A stretch of 64,000 nt of DNA from Companilactobacillus musae (GCF_003967595.1 NZ_BIFW01000001.1:372001-436000), one strand, 5' to 3'. Counted from the stretch's first letter, positions 33,281-42,179 are shown. A program made the numbers and translations. The notes: generated by a model not told the origin, from the letters alone.

Positions 33281-33317
33281 AAAAACAATCTTTCGTAATT
33301 GAAAGATTGTTTTTTTA
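33281..33317 (+). terminator. Intrinsic terminator
   Basis: AAACAATCTTTC (33283-33294) pairs perfectly with GAAAGATTGTTT (33301-33312), followed by T. Confidence 0.9.
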
Positions 33318-33432
33318 ATACAAATATATTTTCAATATTTTAGTTTCTTTAAATTATTGTTTTGCAATAATTAATTATTGTATTGCATATATTTATTAAT
33401 GTTATACAATAACTTTTGGGGGGGTGTTTCAA

Positions 33433-33963
33433 ATGAAATATTTAACAAATTTTATTCTAAAAGCAGTATCTATTCTAACAATTGTTGCCGAAGTTATATT
33501 CTCCTTAGGTACATTTGGAGTTATCTTCTCCACGATCATGATGTTCATTATTTCGGGAAGTGATAAAGAAGATTTCAATAAATATATTCTTTCTTCAGGA
33601 AACTTAACCAAAGGAACTCTTTTATTGGCAGGTATAAATGCGATAGTTATTTTTGCATCGCTAATTATCACAATGCATTCACTTAGAAGAGTCGTAGATA
33701 ATATATCTAACAAACAATTTTTTGTGGCTTCAAATTTATTAAATATCAAAAAAATGTTAATATCAGTTTCGATAGTCACTCTTTGCAATATTTTCAGTAT
33801 GTTTTTCTTTGCCAGTGCTCATGTAAGTTCATTGAGCGGTGTCTTCTCTAATTCTTGGTCTCAAATTGGTATATATATCATATTTGTTGCTATACTCTAT
33901 ACGATCTACTTAGTTTTCAAATATGGATTTGAGTTACAAGAGGATTCAAATACAGTAATTTAG
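33433..33963 (+). CDS. DUF2975-family membrane protein
   Basis: A 176-aa protein with four hydrophobic helices (residues ~10-38, 58-77, 105-125, 140-160) and the DUF2975 element LRRVVDNISNKQFFVASNLLNIKKM between helices 2 and 3. The start is the ATG at 33433, eight bases after G6; a GTG three codons earlier overlaps that site. It is followed after 11 bases by a small XRE regulator, the pairing usual for this family, suggesting a membrane protein/regulator module of unknown signal. Confidence 0.85.
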   Translation: MKYLTNFILKAVSILTIVAEVIFSLGTFGVIFSTIMMFIISGSDKEDFNKYILSSGNLTKGTLLLAGINAIVIFASLIITMHSLRRVVDNISNKQFFVASNLLNIKKMLISVSIVTLCNIFSMFFFASAHVSSLSGVFSNSWSQIGIYIIFVAILYTIYLVFKYGFELQEDSNTVI

Positions 33964-33974
33964 GTGTGATATTA

Positions 33975-34184
33975 ATGATAAAAGTAAATCTTGACATAAT
34001 GATGCTAAAAGCAAATATCTCTTCCAAGGACCTCGCTAAGAAAATTGGAATTACTCCAGCCAATCTATCAATTCTAAAAACAGGGAAAGCAAAGGGCATT
34101 AGATTTACTACTTTAGAAAAAATATGCAAAATTTTGCATTGTCAACCGGGAGACATTCTAGAATACATTGACGATAAAGAATAA
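33975..34184 (+). CDS. YozG-type XRE helix-turn-helix regulator
   Basis: A 69-aa DNA-binding protein consisting of little more than the domain: LKANISSKDLAKKIGITPANLSILKTGKAKGIRFTTLEKI is the helix-turn-helix, and LHCQPGDILEYIDD the end of the fold. The start at 33975 (MIKVNLDIMM) follows AGGTG. It forms an operon with the DUF2975 gene and ends at a terminator. Confidence 0.88.
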   Translation: MIKVNLDIMMLKANISSKDLAKKIGITPANLSILKTGKAKGIRFTTLEKICKILHCQPGDILEYIDDKE

Positions 34185-34188
34185 ATGA

Positions 34189-34220
34189 CAGTCCTCGATT
34201 AAAGGACTGCCGTTTTTATT
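34189..34220 (+). terminator. Intrinsic terminator
   Basis: CAGTCCT (34189-34195) pairs with AGGACTG (34203-34209), followed by CCGTTTTTATTT. Confidence 0.8.
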
Positions 34221-34255
34221 TAGGAGAAAATGTCCCCCTCTAAAACACTAAATTA

Positions 34256-34897
34256 TTACATAAACCTAGGCTTATCTCCCTCAGTATTAGGTTTATTCAA
34301 TCCAATGCTAGCTCTCAAATCTTGACGTGGTTTGTTGACCAATTTCAAAACATAATCGGCCACGCTAGCACGAGAAACTTCTGTCCCTTTAAATGACTGG
34401 TCCAACGTTGTTTCTTCGTAATCAACTTCATCATTATTTGTTAACCAAGCTGGACGGACTTCGGTGTAATAAATATCTGAATCTTCCAATAGCTTAGCCG
34501 ATTCTCTAAAGCTGGGCAAAAAGGCAGAGATTGCTTGTTCATTCCATTCACCAAATTTACCTGATACTTCGTGATGAGCACCTAAAGCACTGATAAAAAT
34601 CAAACGTTTTTTGTCTGCTTCTGCCATTGCCTCCAAAATACTTTTAGTTTGAGCTCCCAAATCAGTTCCACCGACATTTGAATAAATAATATCAGCTGGT
34701 TTCATTGCTTTAGCTAAGTCCTGAGTTTTCAAAACATCCCCATCAATCACTGTTACTCGATCATTATTTTGATATTGACTAAGACGTTCTGCTTTTCTTA
34801 AATAAAGGATTAAATTATTGTCAGTTTCATTTAATAAACGTTCAGTTAAAATTCTAGCTGTACCACCATTAGCACCAATAATCATTACTGTACTCAT
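34256..34897 (-). CDS. NAD(P)-binding atypical SDR (NmrA/YwnB-like)
   Basis: A 213-aa Rossmann-fold protein: the cofactor motif IIGANGGTARILTERLL (residues 6-22), VIDGDVLKTQDLAKAMK for the second strand, IYSNVGG and LIFISALGAHHE for the central sheet, and YYTEVRPAWLTNN as the substrate-side loop. It lacks the YxxxK catalytic pair of classical SDRs, so it may be a redox sensor or quinone-reductase-like protein. Single gene; no obvious operon partners. Confidence 0.82.
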   Translation of the reverse strand: MSTVMIIGANGGTARILTERLLNETDNNLILYLRKAERLSQYQNNDRVTVIDGDVLKTQDLAKAMKPADIIYSNVGGTDLGAQTKSILEAMAEADKKRLIFISALGAHHEVSGKFGEWNEQAISAFLPSFRESAKLLEDSDIYYTEVRPAWLTNNDEVDYEETTLDQSFKGTEVSRASVADYVLKLVNKPRQDLRASIGLNKPNTEGDKPRFM

Positions 34898-35009
34898 ATA
34901 TAATATTCCTGCTTTCTCATGTTTTATTAACTTATGAGAATATTTTAGATTCAGTTAAATCAAATGTCTAATACCTATAATTAATGGATAGCTATGCAAA
35001 AAATGAATA

Positions 35010-35047
35010 ATAAAAAAATGGAGTCTATTTAAGAATAAACTCCATTT
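35010..35047 (-). terminator. Terminator of the arsC-like gene
   Basis: AAATGGAGT (35016-35024) pairs with ACTCCATTT (35039-35047); the minus-strand side continues into a run of T at 35012-35018. Confidence 0.75.
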
Positions 35048-35460
35048 ACTTTATATTTTTAGCCAAATCACTAATATTTTGTTTAATTTGATCTCGAACT
35101 TCACGAAAAACTATCAGTCTTTCCATTTCATTTCCACTTGCTTGATTGGGATCTTTTAAGGGCCAGTGAATCCTTTTTACAGAACTAGGAGTAACCGGAC
35201 ATTTATCCTTAGCATCACCACATAAAGTAACCACGATTGAACATTGATTCAAATAATCTGTATCAATTAACTTAGAAGTGTTATGCGAAATATCAATACC
35301 TACCTCGTTCATCACTTTAATTGCTAAAGGATTAACTCCATGAACTTCAACTCCAGCACTTCTCACTTCCCAATCTGAACCTAATATATCTTTTGCGAAC
35401 CCCTCAGCCATCTGACTACGGCACGAATTGCCCGTACAAAGAAAATAGATTTTTTTTCAT
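35046..35460 (-). pseudogene. arsC: Thioredoxin-coupled arsenate reductase with frameshift at the start
   Basis: ArsC (pI258 type, LMW phosphatase fold) reduces arsenate in the cytoplasm. The catalytic loop [14 protein letters not shown] and the redox pair in [16 protein letters not shown] are intact, as is [14 protein letters not shown]. However, the ATG at 35460 is followed by eight A residues; seven would give [15 protein letters not shown], while eight put the start out of frame with the gene. The correct frame has stops just upstream and no other start before the catalytic Cys. It is disabled, phase-variable through the A-run, or a sequencing artefact. No arsB, arsA or arsR partner adjoins it. 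Confidence 0.75.
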
Positions 35461-35550
35461 TATCCCATATACCCCTATTTTTGAATTTAGATGTTTTCTT
35501 AATATTACTATTATTTATTATAATCACCAGATATTTCCGAGCTTTTTTAA

Positions 35551-36399
35551 CTACTTAAATAACAATTCTTTAATTGCAACAGGTAGTTTTGTCAAAGGAT
35601 GACCTAGAACTTTTTCAAATTCAGCCGAATCGGCTAAATTCTCACCATTATTACCTTTCAAAGTATATTCTTGGTATCCTTCTGAAACCAAAGTTCCTTG
35701 GCTTGAAATACCAGCACTCATCAATTCAGGTACGAACTCACTCGAAGAAACTTGCTTAATATCTAAGTCAGTATCTAAAGCTTCTTGAGTTGCTAAGACA
35801 ATTTGTCCATAGGTTTTAGGTTTCCCCGCCAAATTAACAATATGACCATAGTTTCCGTCTAAAATAACTCTTGCACCCGCTTCGGCATACTCTCTTTTCA
35901 AGGCAAAAGAAAGTTCTCCCTCTTTTGAAAAATATGGAAACTTTTTAGTTTTCTCAGCATAATCAAACAAAGCCTGATTAACCTCCATATACCAACTATT
36001 TCTTAAAAAAGTATATGGAATACCAGAATCTTCAATCCATTTTTCAGTTTGCTTATGGATACTTTCTAATCCAAACTTGGCATACTCTGGTTGATAAATG
36101 CTAGTATATGCAATATATTTTACATGATTAATTTGTGCGGCCTGTACAACATTTTGCTGAATGTTAGGTATGGAAACTGATACAAATAACAGACGATCAA
36201 TCCCCTTTAAAGCATCAATCATCGAATTAGCATCGGTAAAGTCACCAATTCTAACATTGACACCCTTTTCCTTCAAAACCTGACCCTTAGTTTCATTTCT
36301 AACTAATCCATATAAATTGGCCCCTGGCACAAACTTTTTTAAATAGTCAATCGCGTAACTTCCATACTCGCCACTGGCCCCAGTTATCATAATATTCAT
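35551..36399 (-). CDS. NmrA-like NAD(P)H-binding oxidoreductase (quinone reductase 2-like)
   Basis: A 282-aa atypical SDR of the QorB/NmrA group. The cofactor loop ITGASGEYGSYAIDYLKK opens the protein; GLVRNETKGQVLKEKGVNVRIGDFTD gives the second strand with an Arg suited to NADPH. YIAYTSIYQ and YTFLRNSWYMEV are characteristic of the group. AAGGAG precedes the start. It is divergent from a TetR-family regulator with an inverted repeat in the 129-base gap, so it is probably its target. Confidence 0.87.
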   Translation of the reverse strand: MNIMITGASGEYGSYAIDYLKKFVPGANLYGLVRNETKGQVLKEKGVNVRIGDFTDANSMIDALKGIDRLLFVSVSIPNIQQNVVQAAQINHVKYIAYTSIYQPEYAKFGLESIHKQTEKWIEDSGIPYTFLRNSWYMEVNQALFDYAEKTKKFPYFSKEGELSFALKREYAEAGARVILDGNYGHIVNLAGKPKTYGQIVLATQEALDTDLDIKQVSSSEFVPELMSAGISSQGTLVSEGYQEYTLKGNNGENLADSAEFEKVLGHPLTKLPVAIKELLFK

Positions 36400-36462
36400 A
36401 AACTTTACTCCTTCTCACTTTCAACTTATAAATAAATATAATCGGTAATTTAAGACTTTTCA

Positions 36463-36488
36463 TTATACAAAACATATAAAATGTATAA
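36463..36488. promoter_or_regulatory. Inverted repeat in the divergent NmrA/TetR region
   Basis: TTATACA (36463-36469) and TGTATAA (36482-36488) are exact complements with a 12-base spacer. A probable operator for the adjacent TetR-family regulator. Confidence 0.5.
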
Positions 36489-36528
36489 ACATTATATATA
36501 AAGCTGAATTTATATAAGGAAGGTTAAA

Positions 36529-37116
36529 ATGTCACTAAAAAATCAAACCAAATTATTGTTCGCCCATGAACTAGAACAAATGCTGAAAACAATTCCCATA
36601 GACAAAATACGGATCGTTGATCTCTGTAAAAGATGCAATACAATACCCCAGACCTTTTATTATCATTTCCATGATAAATATGAATTAGTTGCCTGGATAT
36701 TCTTGAATGATTTTTCAAAAATCTATGGTGACGATACTCCAGAATATTCCATTTCAAGTATCATTCGTAATCTGGAACAAATGGCAAAGCGTAAAACATT
36801 TTATCAAAGAACTTACACTGATCATTCACAAAATTCTATTAATCAATACATTCAAAAATTCAATGTTGCCTCGGCTAAAATCGCAGTTGAAAGTGTATAT
36901 CAAAAAGATACAACTACAGAACAAATTTATGAAATCAAATATCACTCATATGGAAGTATGGGACTATTCAAAGAATGGTTAAACAGTGAAAGTTCTATTA
37001 CCATTCCAGAATTAGCTACTCTTCAATATAACCACACACCTGATTTTTTACGAATTGCTTATCAAAATTATTCATTTAAAAATTCTAAACTAAAGCCCAT
37101 TTTAAATTCTGATTAA
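36529..37116 (+). CDS. TetR/AcrR-family regulator
   Basis: A 195-aa regulator. The helix-turn-helix is at about residues 8-52: LFAHELEQMLKTIPIDKIRIVDLCKRCNTIPQ and TFYYHFHDKYELVAW, which matches the DhaS/TetR_C_8 group of lactic acid bacteria. The remaining part is an all-helical ligand domain. AAGG lies upstream of the start. It is divergent from the NmrA-like oxidoreductase. Confidence 0.86.
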   Translation: MSLKNQTKLLFAHELEQMLKTIPIDKIRIVDLCKRCNTIPQTFYYHFHDKYELVAWIFLNDFSKIYGDDTPEYSISSIIRNLEQMAKRKTFYQRTYTDHSQNSINQYIQKFNVASAKIAVESVYQKDTTTEQIYEIKYHSYGSMGLFKEWLNSESSITIPELATLQYNHTPDFLRIAYQNYSFKNSKLKPILNSD

Positions 37117-37173
37117 TAAAAAATGATGATACACTGATATAAATGCATTTGTTTTAATTTAGGAGGAATCAAT

Positions 37174-37498
37174 ATGGAACCAGCAGAACAAGTTGAACAA
37201 GCCTTAGATAAAATGAATATTGAATACCAAATCGTTTATCATCCAGTAGCACATACTACTGAAGAAGCCGATAATTATATAGAAGAAATTGTCGGCGTTA
37301 GGACTAAAACTATGTTTCTAACTAAAAAACTGAATGTTATTTATTAATTATGGACGATGCTAAAAGATTAGATTTCCACCAATTTCAAGAATTAACTGGT
37401 GCCAAACGTCCCATTTTGTCAAAACAACTGATATTTTACAATTCGCAAAGAATTTGGACTATGAATATCATATTTTAGAATTGGATAATATTGACTAA
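37174..37498 (+). pseudogene. Broken PrdX-type prolyl-tRNA deacylase
   Basis: The beginning is intact, with AGGAGG before MEPAEQVEQALDKMNIEYQ, HPVAHTTEEADNYIE and VGVRTKTMFLTKK, the N-terminal half of PrdX/YbaK-like aminoacyl-tRNA deacylases. The frame then stops at 37345; the continuation IMDDAKRLDFHQFQEL is in another frame, and the end FAKNLDYEYHILELDNID in a third, with the middle deleted. The strong ribosome site and intact first third suggest recent loss. The family removes mischarged Ala from tRNA(Pro). Confidence 0.82.
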
Positions 37499-37550
37499 GT
37501 ACTTGAGAAAACAAAAACTAAAAACAATTTTTACTTTATACATTAAAGGG

Positions 37551-37622
37551 AAATGGCATCTATTAAGAAACTCAGGTATATTTTATCCACCTTGGGTACT
37601 TCTTAATAGATGCCATTTTTAT
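37551..37622. terminator. Long bidirectional hairpin terminator
   Basis: A 19-bp perfect outer stem (37551-37569 with 37600-37618) with an imperfect apex containing GGTATATTTTAT, followed by T5. Related in sequence and shape to hairpins at 45526-45604 and 55667-55741. Confidence 0.85.
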
Positions 37623-37624
37623 TT

Positions 37625-38011
37625 CTAGTAATGGTATGGAAATTCATGTTCACTATTTGATTTATATTCTCTAATACTAGTAATCATCCCTTGACGATCA
37701 AACTGGATAATTGAGATTCCATCAAAATTACATGCGGTCTTCTCCACACTAGTAAAATTCCAAAGTACAAAGAACGTGTTATCCATCGTTGGCCAAATCT
37801 TTTTAACATCCCAACTCAAGATTCGCCGTTTTTGTTTCTTCTCTTCAATCCACTTTTCAATTTCTGCTAACGAAAGAAAACATTTTCCTGAAGAATCTTG
37901 ATAAGTACAGTCAATAGTCATAAGATCCTCTAAATGTTCAAAATCATTTGTTAGCCACATATTAAAATATTCATGAATTACTATTTCTTTTCTCTCAATT
38001 ATTGATTCCAA
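37625..38011 (-). CDS. SnoaL-like / NTF2-fold protein
   Basis: A 128-aa cone-shaped NTF2-like fold: IHEYFNMWLTNDFEHLEDLMTIDCTYQDSSG is the usual N-terminal helix-strand part, and VLWNFTSVEKTACNFDGISIIQFDRQGMITSIREY the sheet. Such proteins are small enzymes or ligand-binding domains; the substrate is unknown. It follows the LytTR regulator by 17 bases on the same strand, so it is probably the third gene of the two-component operon. Confidence 0.78.
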   Translation of the reverse strand: MESIIERKEIVIHEYFNMWLTNDFEHLEDLMTIDCTYQDSSGKCFLSLAEIEKWIEEKKQKRRILSWDVKKIWPTMDNTFFVLWNFTSVEKTACNFDGISIIQFDRQGMITSIREYKSNSEHEFPYHY

Positions 38012-38028
38012 TGTACTCCCTCAATTCA

Positions 38029-38766
38029 TTATTCTTGAACCATCTTAACTAATTTTCGACATGCTAAAACTGAACTTATAATCTTTTCACCATTGACCAT
38101 AGTTATTTCTCTAGTGTGGCGGTCGATTGATTTAATATTATTAACGTTTACTACATAAGACTTATGACATCTAAAAAAGGCATCGTTTTCAAATTCTAAT
38201 TCCTTAACTGTACTGTAAAATTCAAACTGACCATCGAGTAAATGAACAATAACCTTATGTGGAACCACGGAACTCTCAAAGAACAAAATATCCCTTACTC
38301 TGATAGACCTGACATGATTTCCAGTTTTCACCTGATAATAAACCTCATTATCGACCCCGCTTCTATTAAACAGATCATTACAAGCATTGATTACCTCAAT
38401 TACACGTTTTTGAAGTCCTTTAGAATCATCCTTCAAAATGTAATCCAATGCTTCAAGTTTATATTTAAAGGTCAAAAATACCATTTCGGAATGGCTAGTA
38501 ACAAATACGAATTTGCCATTAAAATCACGTTCTTTTAACTTATCGGCCAATTCTATACCATTTATATCCGCATTCAAATTGATATCCAACAAATACAAAG
38601 CTCGATCAACTTTGTTCTTTTCTAAGTATTTCAAAACTTCATGCGGATCTTCCGTTGCCAAAACAAGTTCCATATCTAAATTTTCAATCAAAAGGTAATT
38701 TTTCACATAACTAACAATTTGCTCCAACTGTTTCGGATCATCTTCACAAACAAAAATTTTAATCAA
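38029..38766 (-). CDS. LytTR-type response regulator (AgrA/ComE family)
   Basis: A 245-aa regulator. The receiver domain has the acidic pair in IFVCEDDPKQLEQI, the phospho-acceptor in ALYLLDINLNADINGIELA and the Lys in LDYILKDDSKGL. The LytTR DNA-binding domain follows: VRDILFFESSVVPHKVIVH, FFRCHKSYVVNVNNIKSID. A TTG at 38766 (LIKIFVCED) is chosen as start because the receiver fold begins there; it overlaps the kinase stop by eight bases. Regulators of this type usually answer to peptide signals. Confidence 0.88.
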   Translation of the reverse strand: MIKIFVCEDDPKQLEQIVSYVKNYLLIENLDMELVLATEDPHEVLKYLEKNKVDRALYLLDINLNADINGIELADKLKERDFNGKFVFVTSHSEMVFLTFKYKLEALDYILKDDSKGLQKRVIEVINACNDLFNRSGVDNEVYYQVKTGNHVRSIRVRDILFFESSVVPHKVIVHLLDGQFEFYSTVKELEFENDAFFRCHKSYVVNVNNIKSIDRHTREITMVNGEKIISSVLACRKLVKMVQE

Positions 38767-40039
38767 TTCTGCTATCACCCATTTCAATAGTTATCTTCTG
38801 TAAGAAGATGCGATTCTTTTTCATCGTTTCTAAAGTTAATGCATGGTTTCGATCAATTATTTCTGATAGGTTACTCAGACCTACTCCCCGATTATTGCCC
38901 TTAGTCGAAAATCCCTTTACTCTCATCTTCCAAACTGGCACTTCATTATCTCTGATGGAATTTTGAACAATAATCGTTATTTCTGAATCATCACTAAAAA
39001 TACCTGCTTGAATGAAACCATCTGTCTGCTGTTTTGTTTCCTCAATAGCATTATCAAGGATAATTCCTAGCGCGATAACCAGATCAAGTGAATCAACGTA
39101 GAAATCAGTAATTAATTTCTTACATTCAAATGAAACTTCGATTCCCGACATTTGGGCCGAATATAACTTGTTAAAAAGAATACTTTTCAATTCTTTATTT
39201 CCAACCCGACTTAAATCTTCTAAACCATATTTTTGATGATTCAACTGTGATGATATCGGTTTGATTGAAGTATTATAGTATTTTTTCAAGCCTTCAAAAT
39301 CATCCGTTTCAATATACTCATCCATCGATAAGAGAATATTTTGATAATCATGCCGAAACTTTCGTAATTCAGCGTAATGTTTTTCCATCTCATAAATATA
39401 ACGATTGTCGTTTTTAATCCGTTGATCCTTGCTACGAATGATAAAGGTTCTTTTTAGCCTCATCATTTTGTAGTAACTAGCAGCTAATAACATAATGGCA
39501 ATTAGAAACATAATAATCACGTTATAAACGACATTATCAAAGGGATTATCTTTTATAATCTCTGTCATTATTATCATTAGGGTAATAATAGTAATAGAAA
39601 TTAACGAAACTATAGTTTCCAAGTTTGAAACTAGTAACTTTTTAGAAGGACCGATTGAGCGCATTCGTTTTAATAAAAAATACATTACCAAAACGAATAA
39701 ACAATTTATAAGAATAAAAAATAGTATATAGAACGTATTTGAATTAAAATTTCTTGTCAAAATATCAGCAAAATGATCAGCAATAGTATTCAGGGTAAAG
39801 GAAATCGCTTCAATCACAATTGATACTTTAATATCCCTCGTTATTAGTAGAATATAAAGTAAAAACATAACTTGATAACCGACAATTGCTAAGGATTGTG
39901 CATATTGGTACAACAACAAGAGTGCTGGAAACAGCACGAATAATATGAACCAATCGGCTTTCTTATATTTAAAATCATTCAAGATAACTCGAATATCAAC
40001 CAAAAAACAGATACTTTGACAAATTAAAATAGATACCAT
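38759..40039 (-). CDS. AgrC-like sensor histidine kinase
   Basis: A 426-aa kinase with an N-terminal membrane domain of about six helices (residues 1-200), as in peptide sensors of the AgrC/ComD class, and a GHKL catalytic part. The H-box region is KFRHDYQNILLSMDEYI (His near 230), the N-box LGIILDNAIEET and the G-box GNNRGVGLSNLSEI. AAGGAA precedes the ATG. No pheromone precursor or processing gene was found beside it; the neighbour 290 bases away, divergently transcribed, is a SLAP-type surface protein. Confidence 0.88.
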   Translation of the reverse strand: MVSILICQSICFLVDIRVILNDFKYKKADWFILFVLFPALLLLYQYAQSLAIVGYQVMFLLYILLITRDIKVSIVIEAISFTLNTIADHFADILTRNFNSNTFYILFFILINCLFVLVMYFLLKRMRSIGPSKKLLVSNLETIVSLISITIITLMIIMTEIIKDNPFDNVVYNVIIMFLIAIMLLAASYYKMMRLKRTFIIRSKDQRIKNDNRYIYEMEKHYAELRKFRHDYQNILLSMDEYIETDDFEGLKKYYNTSIKPISSQLNHQKYGLEDLSRVGNKELKSILFNKLYSAQMSGIEVSFECKKLITDFYVDSLDLVIALGIILDNAIEETKQQTDGFIQAGIFSDDSEITIIVQNSIRDNEVPVWKMRVKGFSTKGNNRGVGLSNLSEIIDRNHALTLETMKKNRIFLQKITIEMGDSRID

Positions 40040-40329
40040 TATTTCAATTCCTTCTTAAATCCTCTATAAAAATACATCTGAATTATATCAAACAAATATT
40101 CTCTTTAGATTTAGTTCTCATAATCAGTACTATTTTTATCAAAATCAATTTTCGATAAAAAACATTTCCAAACAACTACTTCTCGTTAATGACTAAAAAA
40201 GTATCTTTTATGACACTTCTCTCTCTTTATTATTCTATCTTGTAAAATGTGAATGGAAGCAAATTGTTTATAATCTGGTAGTTATCAAACATTTACTAAT
40301 TAAAATATATGCTCAGGGAGATGTCTAAA

Positions 40330-41628
40330 GTGAATAAAAAAAAGATTTTATTAGCTTCAACATTGGCAGTTTTAATTGCTCCAACAGTTTTAAATAATAT
40401 CGGGGATCAATCAACAATCGCTCAAGCTGATCCTATTACTATCAATGGAGATACACTCAATAATCCCATTGGTACAGTCGATTACGGTGGGATTGATGCC
40501 GTTGACAGTAACGGTAATAAAACAGGATTATTTCTTCCTGGAAAATCATCTTGGAAACTTGGTTCAGCAATTCAAATCAATGGTCAAACTTACTATGGAA
40601 TAGGCGTAAATCAATATGTCAGTTTACAAGACATTGTAGTTTCTGATAATGTTCCTCCAGTTGAAAATACCTTAGTAAAAGAAACTGGCAATCAAATTGG
40701 AACTTTGAATCAAGCAGCCACAGTTATTGATATGTCCGGGAATGCTAACGGCATTGTTTTGCCTGCTGGTTCTTCTTGGAAATTAGGAAATCTTTACAGT
40801 ATCAACGGTTCCAATTATTATCAAGTAGCTACTAATGAATACATTGCAGAATCCACTGTAAATACCAATAATTCAGCAGGATCACCAGTCGTTGCAACCC
40901 CAGAAAATACTGACATTGCTTTACCTACTGACACACAGATTTTCGACGACAACGGAAATGCCACTGGCAAATACTTACCAAAAGGTAGCTTCTGGCACTC
41001 TGATTTTTCAAAATCTATGAATAACTCTAGATATTATCGTATTGCTACTAACGAATGGGTAACGCTTGGCGGAAGTTCAACTTCAAATGTTTTTGATAAT
41101 GGTCCAGTTACTTTGACTTTATCTAAAAACACTCAACTTTATAACTCATCAAGCAATACTTATACTCGTACTCTTCCAGCTGGTTCGGCTTGGAGAACTT
41201 TTAGTGCTGTCAAAAATAAAAATGATCAAATCTTTGTCAAAGTTTCTACTGACGAATGGTTACCTTTAAATGGAACTAATTTGGCTGATGGCTCCGTTAC
41301 TTTTGCCGATATCGTCTACGCTGCAAATTATGATGCTGAATTTGCCGTAAACTACGATCAAGACAAAACCATAACGGCTAACTTGATCAAGGATCAAAAG
41401 GTTTATGACACTTCATCTAACTCAATGACTAGAACTCTACCTTCAGGCTCATCCTGGAAAATTTCTCAAGTAGTCCGTAATAACCAAAATCAATTCTGGG
41501 GTAAAGTTTCTAATAATGAATGGCTCCTAATTGATGCTAATACTATGAGTATGAATTATGGCGATTCCGATTCAGTTCCAAGCATGGCAACTAGCGAACC
41601 ATCTTTTGCCACAAATATTGCTCAATAA
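40330..41628 (+). CDS. Secreted surface protein with five SLAP-type repeats
   Basis: The start is a GTG at 40330 (VNKKKILLAS), nine bases after GGGAG; upstream ATG codons overlap that site. A signal peptide of about 33 residues ends at an AQA site before DPITI. The remainder consists of five repeats of 55-65 residues with the pattern LPxGSSWK, YYxVxTNEYV: LFLPGKSSWKLG, IVLPAGSSWKLG, KYLPKGSFWHSD, RTLPAGSAWRTF, RTLPSGSSWKIS. These resemble the SLAP wall-binding domain of Lactobacillus S-layer proteins. No catalytic domain. The 290-base gap before it shows no clear LytTR direct repeats. Confidence 0.87.
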   Translation: MNKKKILLASTLAVLIAPTVLNNIGDQSTIAQADPITINGDTLNNPIGTVDYGGIDAVDSNGNKTGLFLPGKSSWKLGSAIQINGQTYYGIGVNQYVSLQDIVVSDNVPPVENTLVKETGNQIGTLNQAATVIDMSGNANGIVLPAGSSWKLGNLYSINGSNYYQVATNEYIAESTVNTNNSAGSPVVATPENTDIALPTDTQIFDDNGNATGKYLPKGSFWHSDFSKSMNNSRYYRIATNEWVTLGGSSTSNVFDNGPVTLTLSKNTQLYNSSSNTYTRTLPAGSAWRTFSAVKNKNDQIFVKVSTDEWLPLNGTNLADGSVTFADIVYAANYDAEFAVNYDQDKTITANLIKDQKVYDTSSNSMTRTLPSGSSWKISQVVRNNQNQFWGKVSNNEWLLIDANTMSMNYGDSDSVPSMATSEPSFATNIAQ

Positions 41629-41647
41629 ATTCAACTCATAATATTGC

Positions 41648-41690
41648 AAAAACGTATCGTGGTCTAAGTTGACTATGATACGTTTTTATT
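41648..41690 (+). terminator. Intrinsic terminator
   Basis: AAAAACGTATC (41648-41658) pairs with GATACGTTTTT (41677-41687), followed by ATT. Confidence 0.88.
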
Positions 41691-41708
41691 AAGTACAAGG
41701 AAAACAAC

Positions 41709-42179
41709 ATGACTGATGAAAAATCAAAAAATTTAATTACTAAAATCATCTGGATAATCTGCGGTTTAATAATTCTTGGAATCTTCGGAATACCAAAGAT
41801 CTATCAAAATTATCATTCAGCTCCCTATTACAATGCCTCTGGTCAAATGATCATTATTGAAAATAAAAAGACCAACACTCACAAATTAAATAAATATCAG
41901 AAACGTCAATTCACTAAAATAGCAAAAAGTACCATTGATAAAGAAGACGGTCCTTTCAAATGGAATAACTACCGAGTTGTCTCACTCGATGTTTACAAAA
42001 CCAAAAAGAGGGCTCAATATGCTTTGGTCTTGAAAACTAAACCTAAAATAAATCTGAAGAACTCACAAGTTACCAGCTCAATGATAGTAGAATTGAAACA
42101 CCGTAATCTGATTGATTACTATGATCTTTCAATTAAGAAATATTCATCAGATTTTTCTAACATTTTTAATTCTAAATGA
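41709..42179 (+). CDS. Membrane-anchored hypothetical protein (156 aa)
   Basis: One N-terminal hydrophobic helix (residues ~12-30, IIWIICGLIILGIFGI) is followed by a basic extracytoplasmic domain (KTNTHKLNKYQKRQFTKIAKS, KTKKRAQYALVLKTKPKINL). No known family recognised. It follows the surface protein but a terminator lies between. A perfect bidirectional terminator follows. Confidence 0.72.
   Translation: MTDEKSKNLITKIIWIICGLIILGIFGIPKIYQNYHSAPYYNASGQMIIIENKKTNTHKLNKYQKRQFTKIAKSTIDKEDGPFKWNNYRVVSLDVYKTKKRAQYALVLKTKPKINLKNSQVTSSMIVELKHRNLIDYYDLSIKKYSSDFSNIFNSK

Noticed and set aside
36529-36757. Minus-strand frame overlapping the 5' end of the TetR-family gene
   Set aside because: It contains no family motif and is antisense to a clear helix-turn-helix coding region.
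40040-40329. LytTR binding repeats or a peptide gene in the kinase/surface-protein gap
   Set aside because: No pair of direct repeats at the usual ~21-22 base spacing and no short frame with a ribosome site were found.
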